A DNA stretch of 64,000 bases from Colias croceus. Lineage: Eukaryota > Arthropoda > Insecta > Lepidoptera > Pieridae. Position 1 is the stretch's first letter; each line of letters starts with the position of its first letter. The position numbers and the translations under genes were made by a program. Location of the stretch: NCBI RefSeq assembly GCF_905220415.1, contig NC_059565.1, positions 813,501 through 877,500 on the forward strand, written 5' to 3'. Shown here in pieces: positions 10,729-23,553 of this stretch. The notes below the pieces were generated by a model. It was not told the origin of the DNA, searched no databases, and saw only the letters and a list, made by a program, of their open reading frames with translations.

Positions 10729-10925
10729 TCTACACTAATATCATAAAGACAAACTTTGTTTGTTCATTTGATTGTAATGAATAGGCTCATAAACTACTGG
10801 ACCGCTTTTAAAAATTCTTTCACCATTCGAAAGCTACATTATCCACGAGTAATATAGGGTATATATTATCACGCTAAGAACAACAGGAGCGGAGCCACGC
10901 GGGTGAAACCGCGCGGCACAGCTGG
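10729..10925 (+). mobile_element. Helitron-like element, C/F hybrid
   Basis: Starts TCTACACTAATATCATAAAG, has the F-type GATTGTAATGAATAGGCTC body and a C-type end GCGGCACAGCTGG in which CTAG has become CTGG. A sister copy with an intact end is at 62012-62210. Confidence 0.7.
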
Positions 10926-11265
10926 TACTGTATAAATTTCTGTTTACTGCAACTAATAGCTAGGTAAATGCAACTAAAGTTGTGACCATACAAAAGTGAG
11001 GAAAAAAGTGTAGCTCTCAACCTGTGTTCACAAAAGTTACGCCAATATTTTTTATAAAATAAAGAGATATTATCCATGACATAAAAAGTTCAAGGATTTT
11101 ACAAAAATGACAATTGAACTCTAAAGCACAGCACGCTACAACGAGGAAAATAACATGATTATTTACAGTACTCGTTACTTTTGCGTCAACTCATTGTTTA
11201 CACAAACCATTATGGTAGGTATAACGTTGTTTAATGGGAATTCGTATTTGCCAACGTTTACGTAT

Positions 11266-11550
11266 TACCATAGTATAAAGACAACAAGTAGGCCCTCTAC
11301 GGCCGTTTAGCGCACGGTACCTAAACTTGCAAGGCGCAGGGTTGTCACTTGTCACGTTGATATTTTAAATAATTCTAGAAACAAACACCGACCGCACACA
11401 GTAATGGTGCGCCCGTAACGAGAACGGTCCATGAGAAGGAACCGAGCGGCGCGGCGTTGTGTGCGTGCGTCAAACTTGCGTATGAACTTACAAACTGCGC
11501 AATGTACCTTTGTTCGAAGATAACTAACTTGTTCTCTTTATACTATGGTA
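11266..11550. mobile_element. MITE with TACCATAGTATAAAG inverted ends
   Basis: TACCATAGTATAAAGACAAC at 11266 is matched by the complement at 11525-11550. The interior is GC-rich compared with its surroundings. No coding capacity. Confidence 0.6.
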
Positions 11551-12137
11551 TTACCATGTATTCTTAGATTGTCTGTTCGTAACTCGTAACCTCACATGAC
11601 ATTTTGACGAGTAGTCAATTATGTTCAAACGCTATTATCCTATTTAATGGGCTATTAAAGATGATTGGCGTAAATGTGACAGACACTGAGCTTCGATTCA
11701 TTATTTTTTCTAATCGAAAGAGAATGGTTCACATGCTTAGTTACAACTTTAATAAAATTAATCGAGCGAGCCAAGAATTAAAACTAATCTAAAGCAATTT
11801 AAACTTTTCAGCAAACGATGAAATGGCGCGGCCCTATTGGAATTGAAGTTTCCAATTTGTTTGCTGAACTTGGCTGAGTTACAAAATCTTAAATAAAACT
11901 TCATTTTTAACTCAGCATTATTTACAAGAGTAAAACTAATATGAATTCGTTTTGCTTATTATCAACAACAAAAATAGACATTTTAAGCATAATTTCAATG
12001 TTACAAGATAATCTAATAGCCATTAGACCTATAAAATATGCTTAAAACTTGACGAAGTGGTCGAATAAAACTGGATTAGTTAGTTAATTTATTTCAATCA
12101 ATCTTTACAATCTAAACAGATTTATATTTATCTATAA

Positions 12138-12336
12138 CTAGCGGTCCACCCCGGCTTCGCCCGAAGTACATATTTCGCAATAAAAGGTAGCCTATGTACT
12201 TTCTCAGGGTGTAAAGATTGTCTGTGCCAAGTTTCATCAAAATCGGTCCATTAGTTTATGTGTGAAAAGTTGAAAACCATATATACATACATACAAACAA
12301 ACCTTTCCTCTTTATAAATTATAATATTGGTATAGA
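12138..12336 (-). mobile_element. Helitron-like element, subfamily F
   Basis: Runs from TCTATACCAATATT (12336) to CTAG (12138-12141) and ends GGACCGCTAG. It contains the CATACATACA tract. Confidence 0.75.
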
Positions 12337-13568
12337 TAGTAAACTGTAAAACATATTATTACCGACAGATTATGGATATAAAAAGACCCGTTCGCGGTTT
12401 ATAAATACTGTTATATTTATTTATATAAGTTACGTTTATTTGTAAAACTCAGGTTTTACCAGTATATCCCAAGATTTACCGAACTTAGGTATTCTTTGGA
12501 CCAATAGGTACGTTCGAATATAATAGTAAATGTTGATTTTGGAAATAAAACATATAGGATTTATAGATCCTAACCAATGGCTAAGGCATAGGACTAAGAT
12601 TTACCTATTGAGTTCTGCTAAAAGATCGAAATGAACAATGTTCACAGAACAACCCCCGTACCATGATATGTTGTGTTGAGTACTTAAAACAAAATATGTT
12701 TTTGCTTTCTTTCTTAAAGCATGCATCATGGGATTCATGGGTGCATTTTATGGGTGCCATCGTTCATGATTTTTTTGTAAAGTGTGTTTTTATTGTTCTA
12801 AATAAAAAATTGTGAATTTTTTTGAAACAGGACAATACGACAAGGCGACCTTTAAGCTTATACCATTAACAAAATAACATGAAAAAGTAATAATTTGTAT
12901 ATTTTCTCAAGGTAGTGTACATGTGATTTGCGTCACACATTGCAAGTCATTTGGGTGGTAATTACATACACAATAGTGTCTAATAAAATTATTCATAATC
13001 ACTGTATAATCACACAGTGGCAGTGATTTAATGCTGTTTGTCATGGATAATTATTTTGCAGTTTGCAAATCTCTGAATTTCTACACGATGAAACTGAAAA
13101 TTTCCCATTAGAAAGGTACATTATGCTATAACGGATTTATTAGCTTCACCTGTATGTTTGTATGTAATTGACTCCTTTATATTCAATTTGATCCACTTTA
13201 AAATGACAGAATAAATTAAAACTTCGCCACAACAAAATCTTTTCATGTGTTTTTTAAAACGAGTTTTTCGGTTTTTTAACTACATTATTTTTAATCAATT
13301 AAAACATTATTTATGAACATTAATTCATCTTTAGCGTTCAAAAGAACGTAAAGTTTTCAATTTCCCCAAAATTAGATTACTTTCATTTATATGGCAACAC
13401 GATAAATTCAGATGACATTTTTTAATCGTTAAAAATTTAAACTTTATCGTAATTCCTACGAGTAAAAGCCTTATTATTTATGTATATTTACTTTTAAAAA
13501 TTCATTGTTTATTCCTGATTTATTAAATTTAATTTGGTTTTATGTACATACTTACAACATATTCTACA
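12337..13568. other. Intergenic, nothing recognised
   Basis: AT-rich, no open frame with coding character, no inverted-repeat boundaries that I could find by eye. Confidence 0.4.
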
Positions 13569-13810
13569 CTAGCTTTCCATCCGCAGCTTCGCCCGCGCAG
13601 TTAAAGAAAAACCCGCATAGTTCCCGTTCCCGTGGGACTTCCGGGATAAAACCTATCCTATTTCCCGGGGTAAAAAGTAGCCTATGTCCTTTCTCGGGTA
13701 TCAAAATATCTCTATACCAAATATCATGCAAATTGGTTCTGTAGTTAAGGCGTGATCGAGTAACAGACAGACAGACAGAGTTACTTTCGCATTTATAATA
13801 TTAGTATGGA
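13569..13810 (-). mobile_element. Helitron-like element, subfamily A
   Basis: A full 242-bp copy with CTAG at 13569-13572 and a TCCATACTAATATTATAAA end at 13810. Confidence 0.82.
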
Positions 13811-15974
13811 TTCATAAAAAGTACCTATAGTGAGAGGTGATTTTCTGAAACATGAATATATTCAGCATGCTAATGAGTTGATACTTCGTTTTTTTCTTAA
13901 TCTTGCATCTCATCAAAGGTAATTACTTTTTTACGACACCCGGACATCCATAAAAAATGTCATTTTGTTTTGTTGTGACGCTGATGGCATATTGCTTAGT
14001 TTGTTATTAATTTGAAACTTATCTCCAGAAACGTATTTTTTTAAATTACTAAAAACATATTATATATATTATGTAGTTACAAAATAATAATAATTAGGTT
14101 AGCCCTTGCCCTTGGTGCACGAGTCCTACTCGAACTTGGCCGGTTTTATTTATATTACTAATTAAAAAAATCGTTTAGATAATAGGACTTTAATAACAAA
14201 ATATGGAAGTATAATCTTAAAATAAATAAATTAATTAAAACATTAAGCCCCTGGGACACCCATCCATGTTCTGACGGGGCATAACGTTGCTTAACCAGGC
14301 TTAACCTCGAATCAGTGACCGGTGAGTGTAAATGTACGGAACCGTTATAATTCCCATTTCCGTATCACGTTACGGATCTCTAAAACAATAACTAACATTG
14401 CAGTAATCAATACCAGTATTAAAATGAGATAATAATTATAGAGTCAGAAATCTAGTTATTTTTGTTTTTAAACGCGACGTCAACACTTAACGATTTAAAT
14501 AATGAATCATTCATAAACCAATAATTGTATTTTTTTTAAACACGTGGGATGTTAAACTGTTATATATGTACATATATTTAAGGTCACTTATTTTTGGATA
14601 TCTTTATAGTTTATATACCACAGATATACACAAATAAATACAAATAATATTTATAATAAATAATAATATAATAAAAGTAGCCAATATTAATCCGTAAAAA
14701 ATGCACCAGGTTCTTTTATTTAATAAATTGTGTTGTTACAATAAGCACGCAAAATACGTATAATAATTATTTCGACATCAATATTTTTCTTTATATAAAA
14801 CCTCTTCCCTAATCCCTAAAAGTATTTTAATATTCGGCATAAAATTTAAATATCGAACACCACAGTCGAACACTCGCACTGCAAGCGGCCGCGGCGAGGT
14901 CACTAACCCATCACGCGGTAATATTATCATCTGTGGCTCGGCTGTCAGCTGTGGAAATTTACCGCGCATTTTCGTATTTTATAATCTCACGCGCCTACCG
15001 CAAGCTGAGGTTTTCACGGCTATTTTATTACGAAAGCCATTGGTTGTAAATGATGTTTCTAGTATTATTTTAACGCATCTATGATTAAAATTGCAATCAA
15101 ATATAGATATTTAAGGCTGCAGTCTAGCAAAATTGCGTTTTCAACAAGTTATTTGACAATTTTTTCCCGGCTATTGAAATGATAAACTGAATTTTTTTTT
15201 CTTGTTTATCAATTAGTGTTATATACGCAATGCGCATGAATTTTTTCACATTTATAAAGTTACTTTATGTTACCTTAATCAGGCCTTCAAGATAAGTCTC
15301 TTTCCCCCAAAGACATTTCGAGCTAAGTTTGTGCACTCACTACGTTGCAACCGATTACAATTTATACAATTTGATCAGCGCATTATTATCCTTATATAGT
15401 CGTTATTAAAATCTGCTGAATACAATTGCCGAAAAACTTATGATTTTCCTAATTAGAACGTTATAAATTCATGAAATTTCCCATTTTTTGCCTTACAAAA
15501 ACTATTGATAAATACTGCTAAAAGTTATTTTTTCCATTAATTTATTCGAGTTGAATGAGTATTAAACCTTTAAAAAAATTTTTTTTGAATTTTGATAATT
15601 CTTTAAATATTAAAAAAATATTTAAAATAAGTAGGAAAAATCCTAGCGAATTTCTTTAGTCGCGCTCCTTGGGTCGGAGCGTTCTGACGTGTGCTCTACG
15701 CTCGATTTTCCTTCATACCGAAGTGAAAGTTGCTCTACTTCATTAAATTTAATATTTTTGTTAATTGATTATTTTTATCTTAGTTTTGTGCAAATATTCG
15801 TATTTTTAAACATTTGATTTCGATATGGAAAAAAACGAAAAAAATATGCGTGTAACTACTAGAAAAAAAATTATCTTCGAACATAAAGTTAATGAAACCA
15901 AAGGTGATTGGCAAAAATTTCGTTATTTTACGGGGTGTCAGTAAAGGGATGTATATTTCTTTAAAACTAAAGTA
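13811..15974. other. Intergenic; GC-rich island at about 14860-15010
   Basis: Mostly AT-rich. At 14860-15010 the base composition changes sharply (GCGGCCGCGGCGAGG and similar). This could be an untranslated first exon or promoter of the minus-strand reductase gene, but I see no clear donor. At 14098-14147 there is a fragment of a common arthropod repeat (GGCCAAGTTCGAGTAGGACT on the minus strand). Confidence 0.35.
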
Positions 15975-17153
15975 CAGTGCGACACAAAAGAGATGACAAA
16001 AAATGAGGGCGCCACCGTCGCTCATATAGCAACACTGATACTGCGACGCAAGCAATCTTGATACTATAGAATAAAAATCAAAAAAATAAAAAGTAATAAA
16101 TACCGCGATTTAAAGTTGTTTCATTCATCATCGTGTAAATTTAAGACAAAAATACATTAGTATTTTAAATGACCTACCTAGGTCAAATTTTACTTAAATG
16201 TATTTGGAATTAGTTTATAGAAATCGGTCAAGCCATTTAGACAGCAGAGGCGCACATAGAATCAAACATACGAACAAACAAACATACATACATACAGCTC
16301 AAACCTAAGGCTCAAACACATTACGCTCCTTCTGGGTCCGTCAGGTAAAAAAAACAAGGTGATTTGAAAACTACATATTTTTATTTATTTTTTGTAGATA
16401 TTCTCCTTCATTTTTACTCCCTTGCTCCACTATCCTGCTTACTGTGCTTTCAGAAACCCCTATAACAAACGAATTAAGATGAATAAAATCAAATAGTACA
16501 TTTAACATATTTATTTAGTAGCTTAAAACTATTTTTTTTATGTCGGAGGCCAAGACTCACTTGTGATCCCTGCGTCCACTCTAGTAAGTAGCAAGTAAGG
16601 ATTCATAGATAGCTGTATGAAAATAGTTATCACTATACTATTTAAGGCTGGTTTGATTGGATATAACTTCTTGACTCAAATTGTGCTGGTCGCACTATAA
16701 AAACTAGTTTTTGTTTACATACAAATAACCTCAAATTAAATTTCAAAAACGTAATAATCGCCATAGATACGTACATTAAACACTCGTCACTAATGGAATA
16801 TTCTATTTTACGTAGTACTGAGCAAAAATAAATGGAATCTCACTGGTATAATCTGCTGTACGTCTGTAAACGTTTTCCAAATATTTTTCTCGTTTTTCAG
16901 CTTGAAATTATGAGAAACACCGAATGAAAACTTTTTAAATGGCATCACGGACACCGCTACGTTTAACCTTTTTCATGATTTCTCCTTTTTTGAGTAAATT
17001 TCTTGTTTAAAATAACAATTTTATCTCAACTTCACCAAATAAACAACAAATTTTTATTCAACTTGACAGCTGCATTGATAATTCAGGGTTGCCAGATAAT
17101 GAAAAAAAAATTAGTTCCAAATTAATTAATTTCATCTCTTTTATGTCGCACTG
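15975..17153. mobile_element. DNA transposon remnant with CAGTGCGACA ends and TA duplication
   Basis: CAGTGCGACACAAAAGAGAT (15975) is mirrored at 17132-17153 with one mismatch, and both ends are flanked by TA. The TA duplication and CAGTG termini suggest the Tc1/mariner superfamily. No transposase frame survives. Confidence 0.7.
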
Positions 17154-18054
17154 TAAGCTCATAAATTTTCTTATAATATAATTTTTTTTTTGAAGTTCCA
17201 AAAATGTTTATTTTTCGTTTGAGAAATACGAAACATAATATAAACTTGTATTGAGAACTTGAACTTGGGACATACGGGAAAAATGATTTGTTTACTCCAA
17301 AATTCCAAATATGTCGAGGTGTTTTAATTTTTTCTTCTAGTCATTTTGAACGTAGCGGCATGTTATTTGATTATTAATTTTGTAACTTAAATACAGGATG
17401 TTGGTTTTATATTCTGATCTTACAGACGCGCTGACAAATTTAGTCTACCATTTCTAGTTTAGACCTCTAAGTACCAATATTAAAACGAATGGATTATCAT
17501 CACATCATCAAAACTCAGATGTAATGGAAGATCACAATAACATAGAAAATTCAATAGGTGTTGAGAACTAAACAAACACAAGTAACAGAGACGCGAAGAA
17601 TAAAAAAAGAGGACGAAAACGATAATTCGTTGATGCTTTCCCTTTTCGACGTATTGTTAGGGTACATCACCAATCTGCAAAAAATAAAACTGATGATTCC
17701 CAATTGCTGATTAAAAATGAAAAACAAATAATCGACAACAGTGGTGAAAATTTGCTGATCACAATGAAACATCCTTCAGTGGTAGCAGATTTACTCATTT
17801 AAAATGTAAAGGAGAGGAGGACAGGAAAACATTATGAATGTGGATGGTGGATTGTATACAGGGTGTAATCGATAAGTATATGCAGGCGATTATGACGTTA
17901 TTATTGCAGGTATCAAAAAACTTAAAACTGATATCGAAATTACTTTACCTAATGAGCAAAATGACAATTATAACTTTTTAAAAGTATAACGAGAAATATC
18001 TAAAAAAATTACTTTATACATTCCCATATCAAGAAGGGAAAATGGGACTAGTAA

Positions 18055-18283
18055 GTAGAAGTTAAATGTCTAATTCCGGCCAAATACATGAATGCGGAAG
18101 ATGCGGTTAAAAATAAAAAATTTAATATTTGAAATACAATGCAAAAAAATAACACTTTTGTCATAGATAAGAAACATGACTATTTTTTCCAAATTCAGGG
18201 ACAACTAAACGTTGCAGAAGCAGAAGCCTGCTTATTTGCTGTTTGGACTGGAGTGAATCATAATCGTCTAATATTAATTTAGT
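18055..18283 (+). pseudogene. Decayed YqaJ-type nuclease domain
   Basis: YqaJ-family proteins are phage-type recombination exonucleases that also occur in mobile elements and insect genomes. In one frame I read VEVKCLIPAKYMNAEDAV, then an in-frame stop, then DYFFQIQGQLNV and ACLFAVWTG. These match the family's E-x-K active-site strand (VE-K-CP) and the Y-x-Q-x-QGQL motif (catalytic Gln region). It lacks a start, carries a stop, and is far shorter than a complete domain. It sits just before a Helitron-type 3' end, so gene capture is possible. Confidence 0.6.
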
Positions 18284-18289
18284 GAGAAA

Positions 18290-18372
18290 CGTCTTCCCAG
18301 TTCAAAATGGAGAAATAAACCATACACGCGAACACCGACATCCACGCGGACGGAGTCGCGGGCGGAAGCTAG
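18290..18372 (+). mobile_element. Helitron-like 3' end with unidentified body
   Basis: The sequence ends GGAGTCGCGGGCGGAAGCTAG followed by T, a Helitron terminus (CTAG at 18369-18372). The body upstream does not match the short subfamilies; it may extend leftward through the nuclease remnant. The 5' end was not found. Confidence 0.5.
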
Positions 18373-18521
18373 TCAAAAATAAATATCTTTTGTTTTCATT
18401 TGCGCATTTTTCTATTTTATAATTTTTTACACAAACATTACATTTTTTTTATGATATACAAAATTTGATAGAACGTATTCGCAAATTTTGTGTACTGATA
18501 AAAAGAATCACCCGGTGTAAT

Positions 18522-19257
18522 ATTACCTTATTAACAGACGCAGTAAAATGTCCCTTAGAAATAAGGTGACACTTTACAAAACGGTGGTCCGTCCAATCCT
18601 CACTTATAGTAGTGTAGTTTTCGCGCATTGCGCTCCCAGCTCCATACACAAGCTCCAGACGATTCAGTCGCGGTTCATGAGAACAGCGACTGGAGCGCCC
18701 TGGTTCGTGCGTAACGTGGACCTACATAGGGACTTAGAACTCCCCACCATAGCCCAATGGATGAAGCAAGCGTCTAAGCGCTACTTCGACAAGGCTAAAA
18801 ACCACCCTAACCCATTGGTGACAAAGGCCATCGCATACGTCGCGAAACCCGATCCCACTCATCGTCGTAGGCGGCCGAGACATGTCTTGGACGACTCCGA
18901 CGATGATATTACCAAAGCTAACGCACGGCTAGACTCGGCGATTGAAGCCCAACGTCGAACAAACCGCGACACCGCACACACCACAGCAGAAAGCGTACAC
19001 CGTCTTCGCCGGCGAAGACGAGGTCCCTTGTTCCGCGTTCCCGCGCCCACCCGGGTGAGCGCCCGTCCGATTAGGGCCCTTCTGGCCTCCTCCACTCAAG
19101 CGACAGCTCAAGCCGAGGTTCGTGGTCCCCGTCAAGGGGGGACGCCCTTGTGCATGTCGCTACCAGGGTGAACCTTCAGTTCACCCCCGCGTCCGCGTTA
19201 AAATGTAGAAGCCCTTCTGGCTAACATTGAGAAACACCATACAAAAAAAAAAAAAAA
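18522..19257 (+). mobile_element. 5'-truncated jockey-type LINE with poly(A) and target-site duplication
   Basis: The C-terminal end of a non-LTR reverse transcriptase is read in frame (LYKTVVRPILTYSSVVFAHC, then GAPWFVRNVDLH), a characteristic jockey-clade segment. The open frame runs to 19171, then a short 3' UTR and about 16 A's. Perfect 12-bp duplications ACCCGGTGTAAT flank it (18510-18521 and 19258-19269). An Arg/Asp-rich tail after residue 100 may reflect a frameshift. Truncated at insertion, as usual for LINEs. Confidence 0.9.
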
Positions 19258-19583
19258 ACCCGGTGTAATTTTCACGAAAATTGTTTCAAATTGTCATTTT
19301 AGGTACTTATTAAGAATATTAAATTATGCATACGAATGATTTAATTTTTAAAAATTAAGTGGAGCAACTTTCCCTTAGTACATTTGTATTATTTACATAT
19401 AGGATGACAGGATGCATTTGTTTGCACTACTAGACCAAACCCTTAAGTACATATTAATTTTAAATATTCGCGTTTCTAGTAATTTTCACAAACAAGTTTT
19501 GAAAAAAGAAACTCTATGGTCCATTGCTTTCGTCTGTGAGGACTCGAGAAGAAGTAGACTAAATAGAAACTAGGTATGTATAG

Positions 19584-19740
19584 TTTCCGGGATAAAACCT
19601 ATCCTATGTGTTAATCCTAGATACCTTCTATATGTGTGCTAAATTTCATTGTAATCGGTTCAGTAGTATTTGCGTGAAAGAGTAACAAACACACACATAC
19701 ACATCCTCACAAACTTTCGCATTTATAATATTAGAAGGAT
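19584..19740 (-). mobile_element. Helitron-like element, subfamily B, 3' truncated
   Basis: The B 5' half is present (AATATTATAAATGCGAAAG near 19735), but it stops at the TCCCGG block and has no CTAG. A short GGATA microsatellite follows. Confidence 0.65.
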
Positions 19741-19921
19741 AGGATAGGATAGGAAGGATTAATGAAATGTGATCTATATTCTGTGCATTTATGTTTATGC
19801 ATACAAATAAGAAAAAAAAATATGGTGCAATATTTGCTGGTGAAAGTATTTTACATTTGGTCGTTAAAACAAATGTTAGACGTTTTATTAAATAGCACCG
19901 TTTAATTAATTCAATACTGTG

Positions 19922-20226
19922 CAGGGTGTCCCACTATTGGTATCACAGACCACAGAAATCTCTATGATTGGTATACCACGCAATAAATACATAAACAACA
20001 AAATTACGTCAAAATTTTTTTGCTAAATTTTTCCTGAAAATCCATCTTTTATTCTCTAGCTTCGCGCAGCCGGCATAATATACCGCTTCTCTAATGTGAG
20101 CATTTGGCTATGAAAATTGGCCAAAAAATGTGTCTGGAATTTTACAAGTATTTTTTACGTACTCTGCGTAGGTATGCAAAACTATAACCTCCTTTGAACT
20201 TAGTATACCAACAGTGGGACACCCTG
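19922..20226. mobile_element. MITE with CAGGGTGTCCCACT inverted ends
   Basis: CAGGGTGTCCCACTATTGGT at 19922 and its near complement ACCAACAGTGGGACACCCTG at 20207-20226 enclose a body shared with 32235-32634 and 58022-58300. Probably a Tc1/mariner-type MITE. Confidence 0.8.
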
Positions 20227-20319
20227 TATAGTTATGTCACTAATTTTTTGTCACGGTTTTTTAGAAATCTACAGGACCACACCTACCCAGCAAGCCCTAT
20301 CCAGCATCTATACAGCCTA

Positions 20320-20412
20320 CAAATGGGCAGCGAAGTCTCCGTAATTGTGTTAATTAGGATCCCGTTTTACGGTTTACCCTTTGACTACGGAACCCTAAAA
20401 ACAATTTTGTCA
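20320..20412 (-). repeat. Fragment of a widespread arthropod repeat
   Basis: On the minus strand it reads TTTTAGGGTTCCGTAGTC and AAAGGGTAAACCG, the familiar 3' block of a dispersed arthropod repeat. Ends not defined. Confidence 0.45.
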
Positions 20413-20779
20413 CATGTATAGGTTAACGACCCTTTACATAAAAGGTAAGTATGTTATTGTTACAGAGTTTCGTCATTCATTTTGTTTCACTTTTATTACC
20501 TTACATATTTGTGTCGCGGAGGCTAAAGGTTTTTTAAAGATGAAAATAAATCGTCCAAATGTACCCGCATAACTTCCGAATGAGTACACCAAACTGGATT
20601 CGATCGACCTCAAAAAAGTAGGTTTTCAGTTCGACTTTATTTTTATAATTAAACACACAAAAACTATATTATATTGTCATTTATGTTAAAATTAAATTTA
20701 TATATTTACTTGAAATCTTAGCTTGAAATATATCTACATAATGCAATACTAATTTATCAATATGTGTAATACGGTAATA

Positions 20780-20983
20780 CTAGCTTTCAGCCCGCGGCTT
20801 CGCCCGCTTTGTCTAAAACCTAATAAAATAGGTATTAAGTATATACTAAAACCTTCCCCTTGAATCACTCTCATCTATTAAAAAAACCGCATCTAAATCC
20901 GTTGCGTAATTTTAAAGATTTAAGCATACAAAGGGACAAAGGGGCAGAGAATGCGACTTTGTTTAATAAGTACTATGTAGTGA
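20780..20983 (-). mobile_element. Helitron-like element, subfamily D
   Basis: A full copy from TCACTACATAG (20983) to CTAG (20780-20783), with a small insertion near 20840. Confidence 0.75.
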
Positions 20984-21104
20984 AGTAAGTACTTAACTAT
21001 CTAAATTCTAATGTAAGATATTTTATAATAATTGTATTTTCTCAAGTGCTTATAATATTACCTATTTAGTTATTTTTGCGATATTATAACATTCATTCAA
21101 ACTC

Positions 21105-21245
21105 AAACATTTATTTATTCAATTAGACTTCTTCTAGAAGCACTTTTAAATCGTCATTGCATATTTTTAACATTTACCACCGATTCGGAAAGCAGTATCT
21201 ATGGAGAAGAACCGGCAAGAAACTCCATAATCCATTGAGTTGTGA
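21105..21245 (-). mobile_element. LINE 3'-end fragment
   Basis: Contains ACCGATTCGGAAAGCAGT and GAAGAACCGGCAAGAAACTC, a block repeated at 48150-48290. On the minus strand it ends in an AATAAATAAATG-type tail, as expected of a LINE 3' UTR. Confidence 0.6.
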
Positions 21246-21310
21246 TATTCAATGGTTAATTTGGCTTTCTTAGTCATAGTAATCCATACTTAACATGCAC
21301 TAAATGCATC

Positions 21311-21413
21311 TGGAATTTTATAAGTATTTTTACGTACTCAGCGTATGCAAAACTATAACCTCCATTGAGCTTAGAATACCGACACGGCCGGCGTGACACC
21401 CTGTATATTACGG
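21311..21413. mobile_element. Fragment of the CAGGGTGTC MITE
   Basis: Carries the right half (CTGGAATTTTATAAG, then GACACCCTG) of the element at 19922-20226; the left half is missing and the terminus is mutated. Confidence 0.55.
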
Positions 21414-21869
21414 AAAACCTAGGCTGCTATGTTAGCGGATACTCAATTTAAATATCGTGCCTATAAACGTGACCATAGTGAATATTTAAGATCATTACAG
21501 CCTATATAATTTCTAACTTATTTAAATAAAAAGAAAGTGTGAATATAATATGAATGGAATTGTTTATAAATTTTTTCACTCATAAACTTCATTATTATAG
21601 TCACAGTATTGTTTTGAGAATGTGTTCTTGAAGGAAGAAGTTGGAAAGTTATTAAACAACATAAGTGAAGTTCCATGTAACTATGTCATGTCGTTTAATT
21701 AATTATTAAAAAAATAATAAATATTATATAATATAATTATGTTATAAATCATAAATAACAATTAACTGATTAAAGACATTATATCTCAATAAGTTTTATA
21801 ATTTCTAAAGTGGGATTATTTTGTTCGACTGTTAAAATTGAATTCCAAATCTACCTACTCGAATGATAT

Positions 21870-21904
21870 GTTAGTCGAGTCTAACTCGACAGGACTCGAC
21901 TAAC
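21870..21904. repeat. Short perfect hairpin
   Basis: GTTAGTCGAGTC at 21870-21881 pairs with GACTCGACTAAC at 21893-21904 over an 11-nt loop. The loop itself repeats the CTCGAC word. Confidence 0.7.
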
Positions 21905-22838
21905 TGTCGAGATAGATTTTATTGTTAAATGTTTTATATAGCGACATCATATAGAAAGAGCTATATAAATAAATAGATTATAGAAAGTAACTGTGTACTA
22001 TTTACACACAGTACATTTTCTCTTGAAGCACTAAATCTCTTGTGGTCTAAGCCACTTTCTAGACCATTTCAAATGTCTTGACTCAAAGTGAGCTGTCAAT
22101 AATAAGCCGCATAATTAAGACTTAATGGACTAATATCTTTGTGTAAAACTAGTTTTCCGACCACGGCTTCGCCTGCGCAAAAGAAAAACCTGCGTCGTAC
22201 GCATACATCGTCGTCTAACATTTAAAAGTTTACATAAACATAACCAAGTAAGTTCCATTTTTCTCGTATATTGATTTAAAAATCAAACATTACCTAATAA
22301 AAATATTGTACATAATTACCTATGTCATCACATTGAATTACAATTTTTACTATTACAATCTTAGATTAGGAAGTATTATACTCTGTAATTCTATTAAAGC
22401 AATTGATATTTTTGGGGTGGTCTAGTCAAATCTCATCTAACCTTCCGTTACGTTTTCAAAAAACTGAAAAAAGAACACCTTACGTAATTTATGGACGCCC
22501 CCTAACTCGTGTGAAATCAAACGCAAAAAAATACTACACCACAATATCATAAAATAACTACACGATGGAAATTTCCATAACAGACCATGCCTACTAGTTA
22601 TGCAAGAAATATAAATATTATCTTTCGTAACGCGCCATTTTAAAGATATATCGATTATTAAACTATTAATGGCACGAAAACCTTCCGTATGTTTTCGCGG
22701 ACGCTCTATCAGCCATGTGTAACAAAAAAACGTAAATATTCAACTACCTAATTTTAGATTTACACGTGTTTTTATTTTTAACTTCTAGTATCATAGTATG
22801 TCTTGATGAATAAGACTAGTGCGGATATTTATTATTTA

Positions 22839-23056
22839 CTAGCTTTCCACCCGCGGCTTCGCCCGCGCAGTCCAAGAAAAACCCGCATAGTTCCCGTTTC
22901 CGTGGGATTTCCGGGATAAAAGCTATCCTTTTTCCTTTCTCGGGTACCAAAATATCTGTATACCAAATTTCATGCAAATTGGTTCAGTAGTTAAGGCGTG
23001 ATTGAGTAACAGACAGATAGACAGAATTACTTTCGCATTTATAATATTAGTATGGA
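22839..23056 (-). mobile_element. Helitron-like element, subfamily A
   Basis: A full copy with CTAG at 22839-22842 and TCCATACTAATATTATAAA at 23056. A Helitron 3' fragment (CTAGTTTTCCGACC) also lies at about 22148-22215. Confidence 0.8.
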
Positions 23057-23070
23057 TGCTTAATCCTATT

Positions 23071-23283
23071 TCCTACTAATATTATAAATGCGAAAGTTTG
23101 TGAGGATTTGTATGTGTGTGTTTGTTACTCTTTCACGCAAATACTACTGAACCGATTACAATGAAATTTAGCACACATATAGAGGGTAACTTGGATTAAC
23201 ACATAGGATAGGTTTTATCCCGGAAATCCCACGGGAAATGGTACTATGCGGGATTTTCTTTGAAAACGTGGGCGAAGCAAAGG
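23071..23283 (+). mobile_element. Helitron-like element, subfamily B, fused to a D fragment
   Basis: A complete B start at 23071, but the end runs into a minus-strand D remnant (23290-23370) instead of CTAG. Confidence 0.7.
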
Positions 23284-23430
23284 AAGAAAATCCGGTAGTT
23301 TTAAAAATTTAAGCCTTATTTAAGCATAGAAAGGGACATGGGGACAGAGAAATCGACTTTGTTTTATTTCTAAAATATAATTATGCTATCAGATTCTGGT
23401 AGACCTATACAGAATAACACCTACTACTAT

Positions 23431-23553
23431 ACCTGCTGCAGGGGCAATATTGGGTCGGAGCAATTTCAGTTGTTCTCAAAATTACTTGCCTATACATATC
23501 ACAATTTATGAGCCAATTAAGGGACCAATTTCAAAATTGGCCCTGCTGCAGGT
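23431..23553. mobile_element. Small inverted-repeat element with ACCTGCTGCAGG ends
   Basis: ACCTGCTGCAGGGGCAAT at 23431 is mirrored by TTGGCCCTGCTGCAGGT at 23537-23553. Only 123 bp long and non-coding. Confidence 0.6.

Noticed and set aside
14778..14969. 63-codon minus-strand frame in the GC-rich island
   Set aside because: No family resemblance and no splice structure; I note the island only as a possible untranslated exon or promoter.
18859..19135. Arg-rich frames antisense to the LINE
   Set aside because: They are shadows of the GC-rich reverse-transcriptase sequence, with no independent support.
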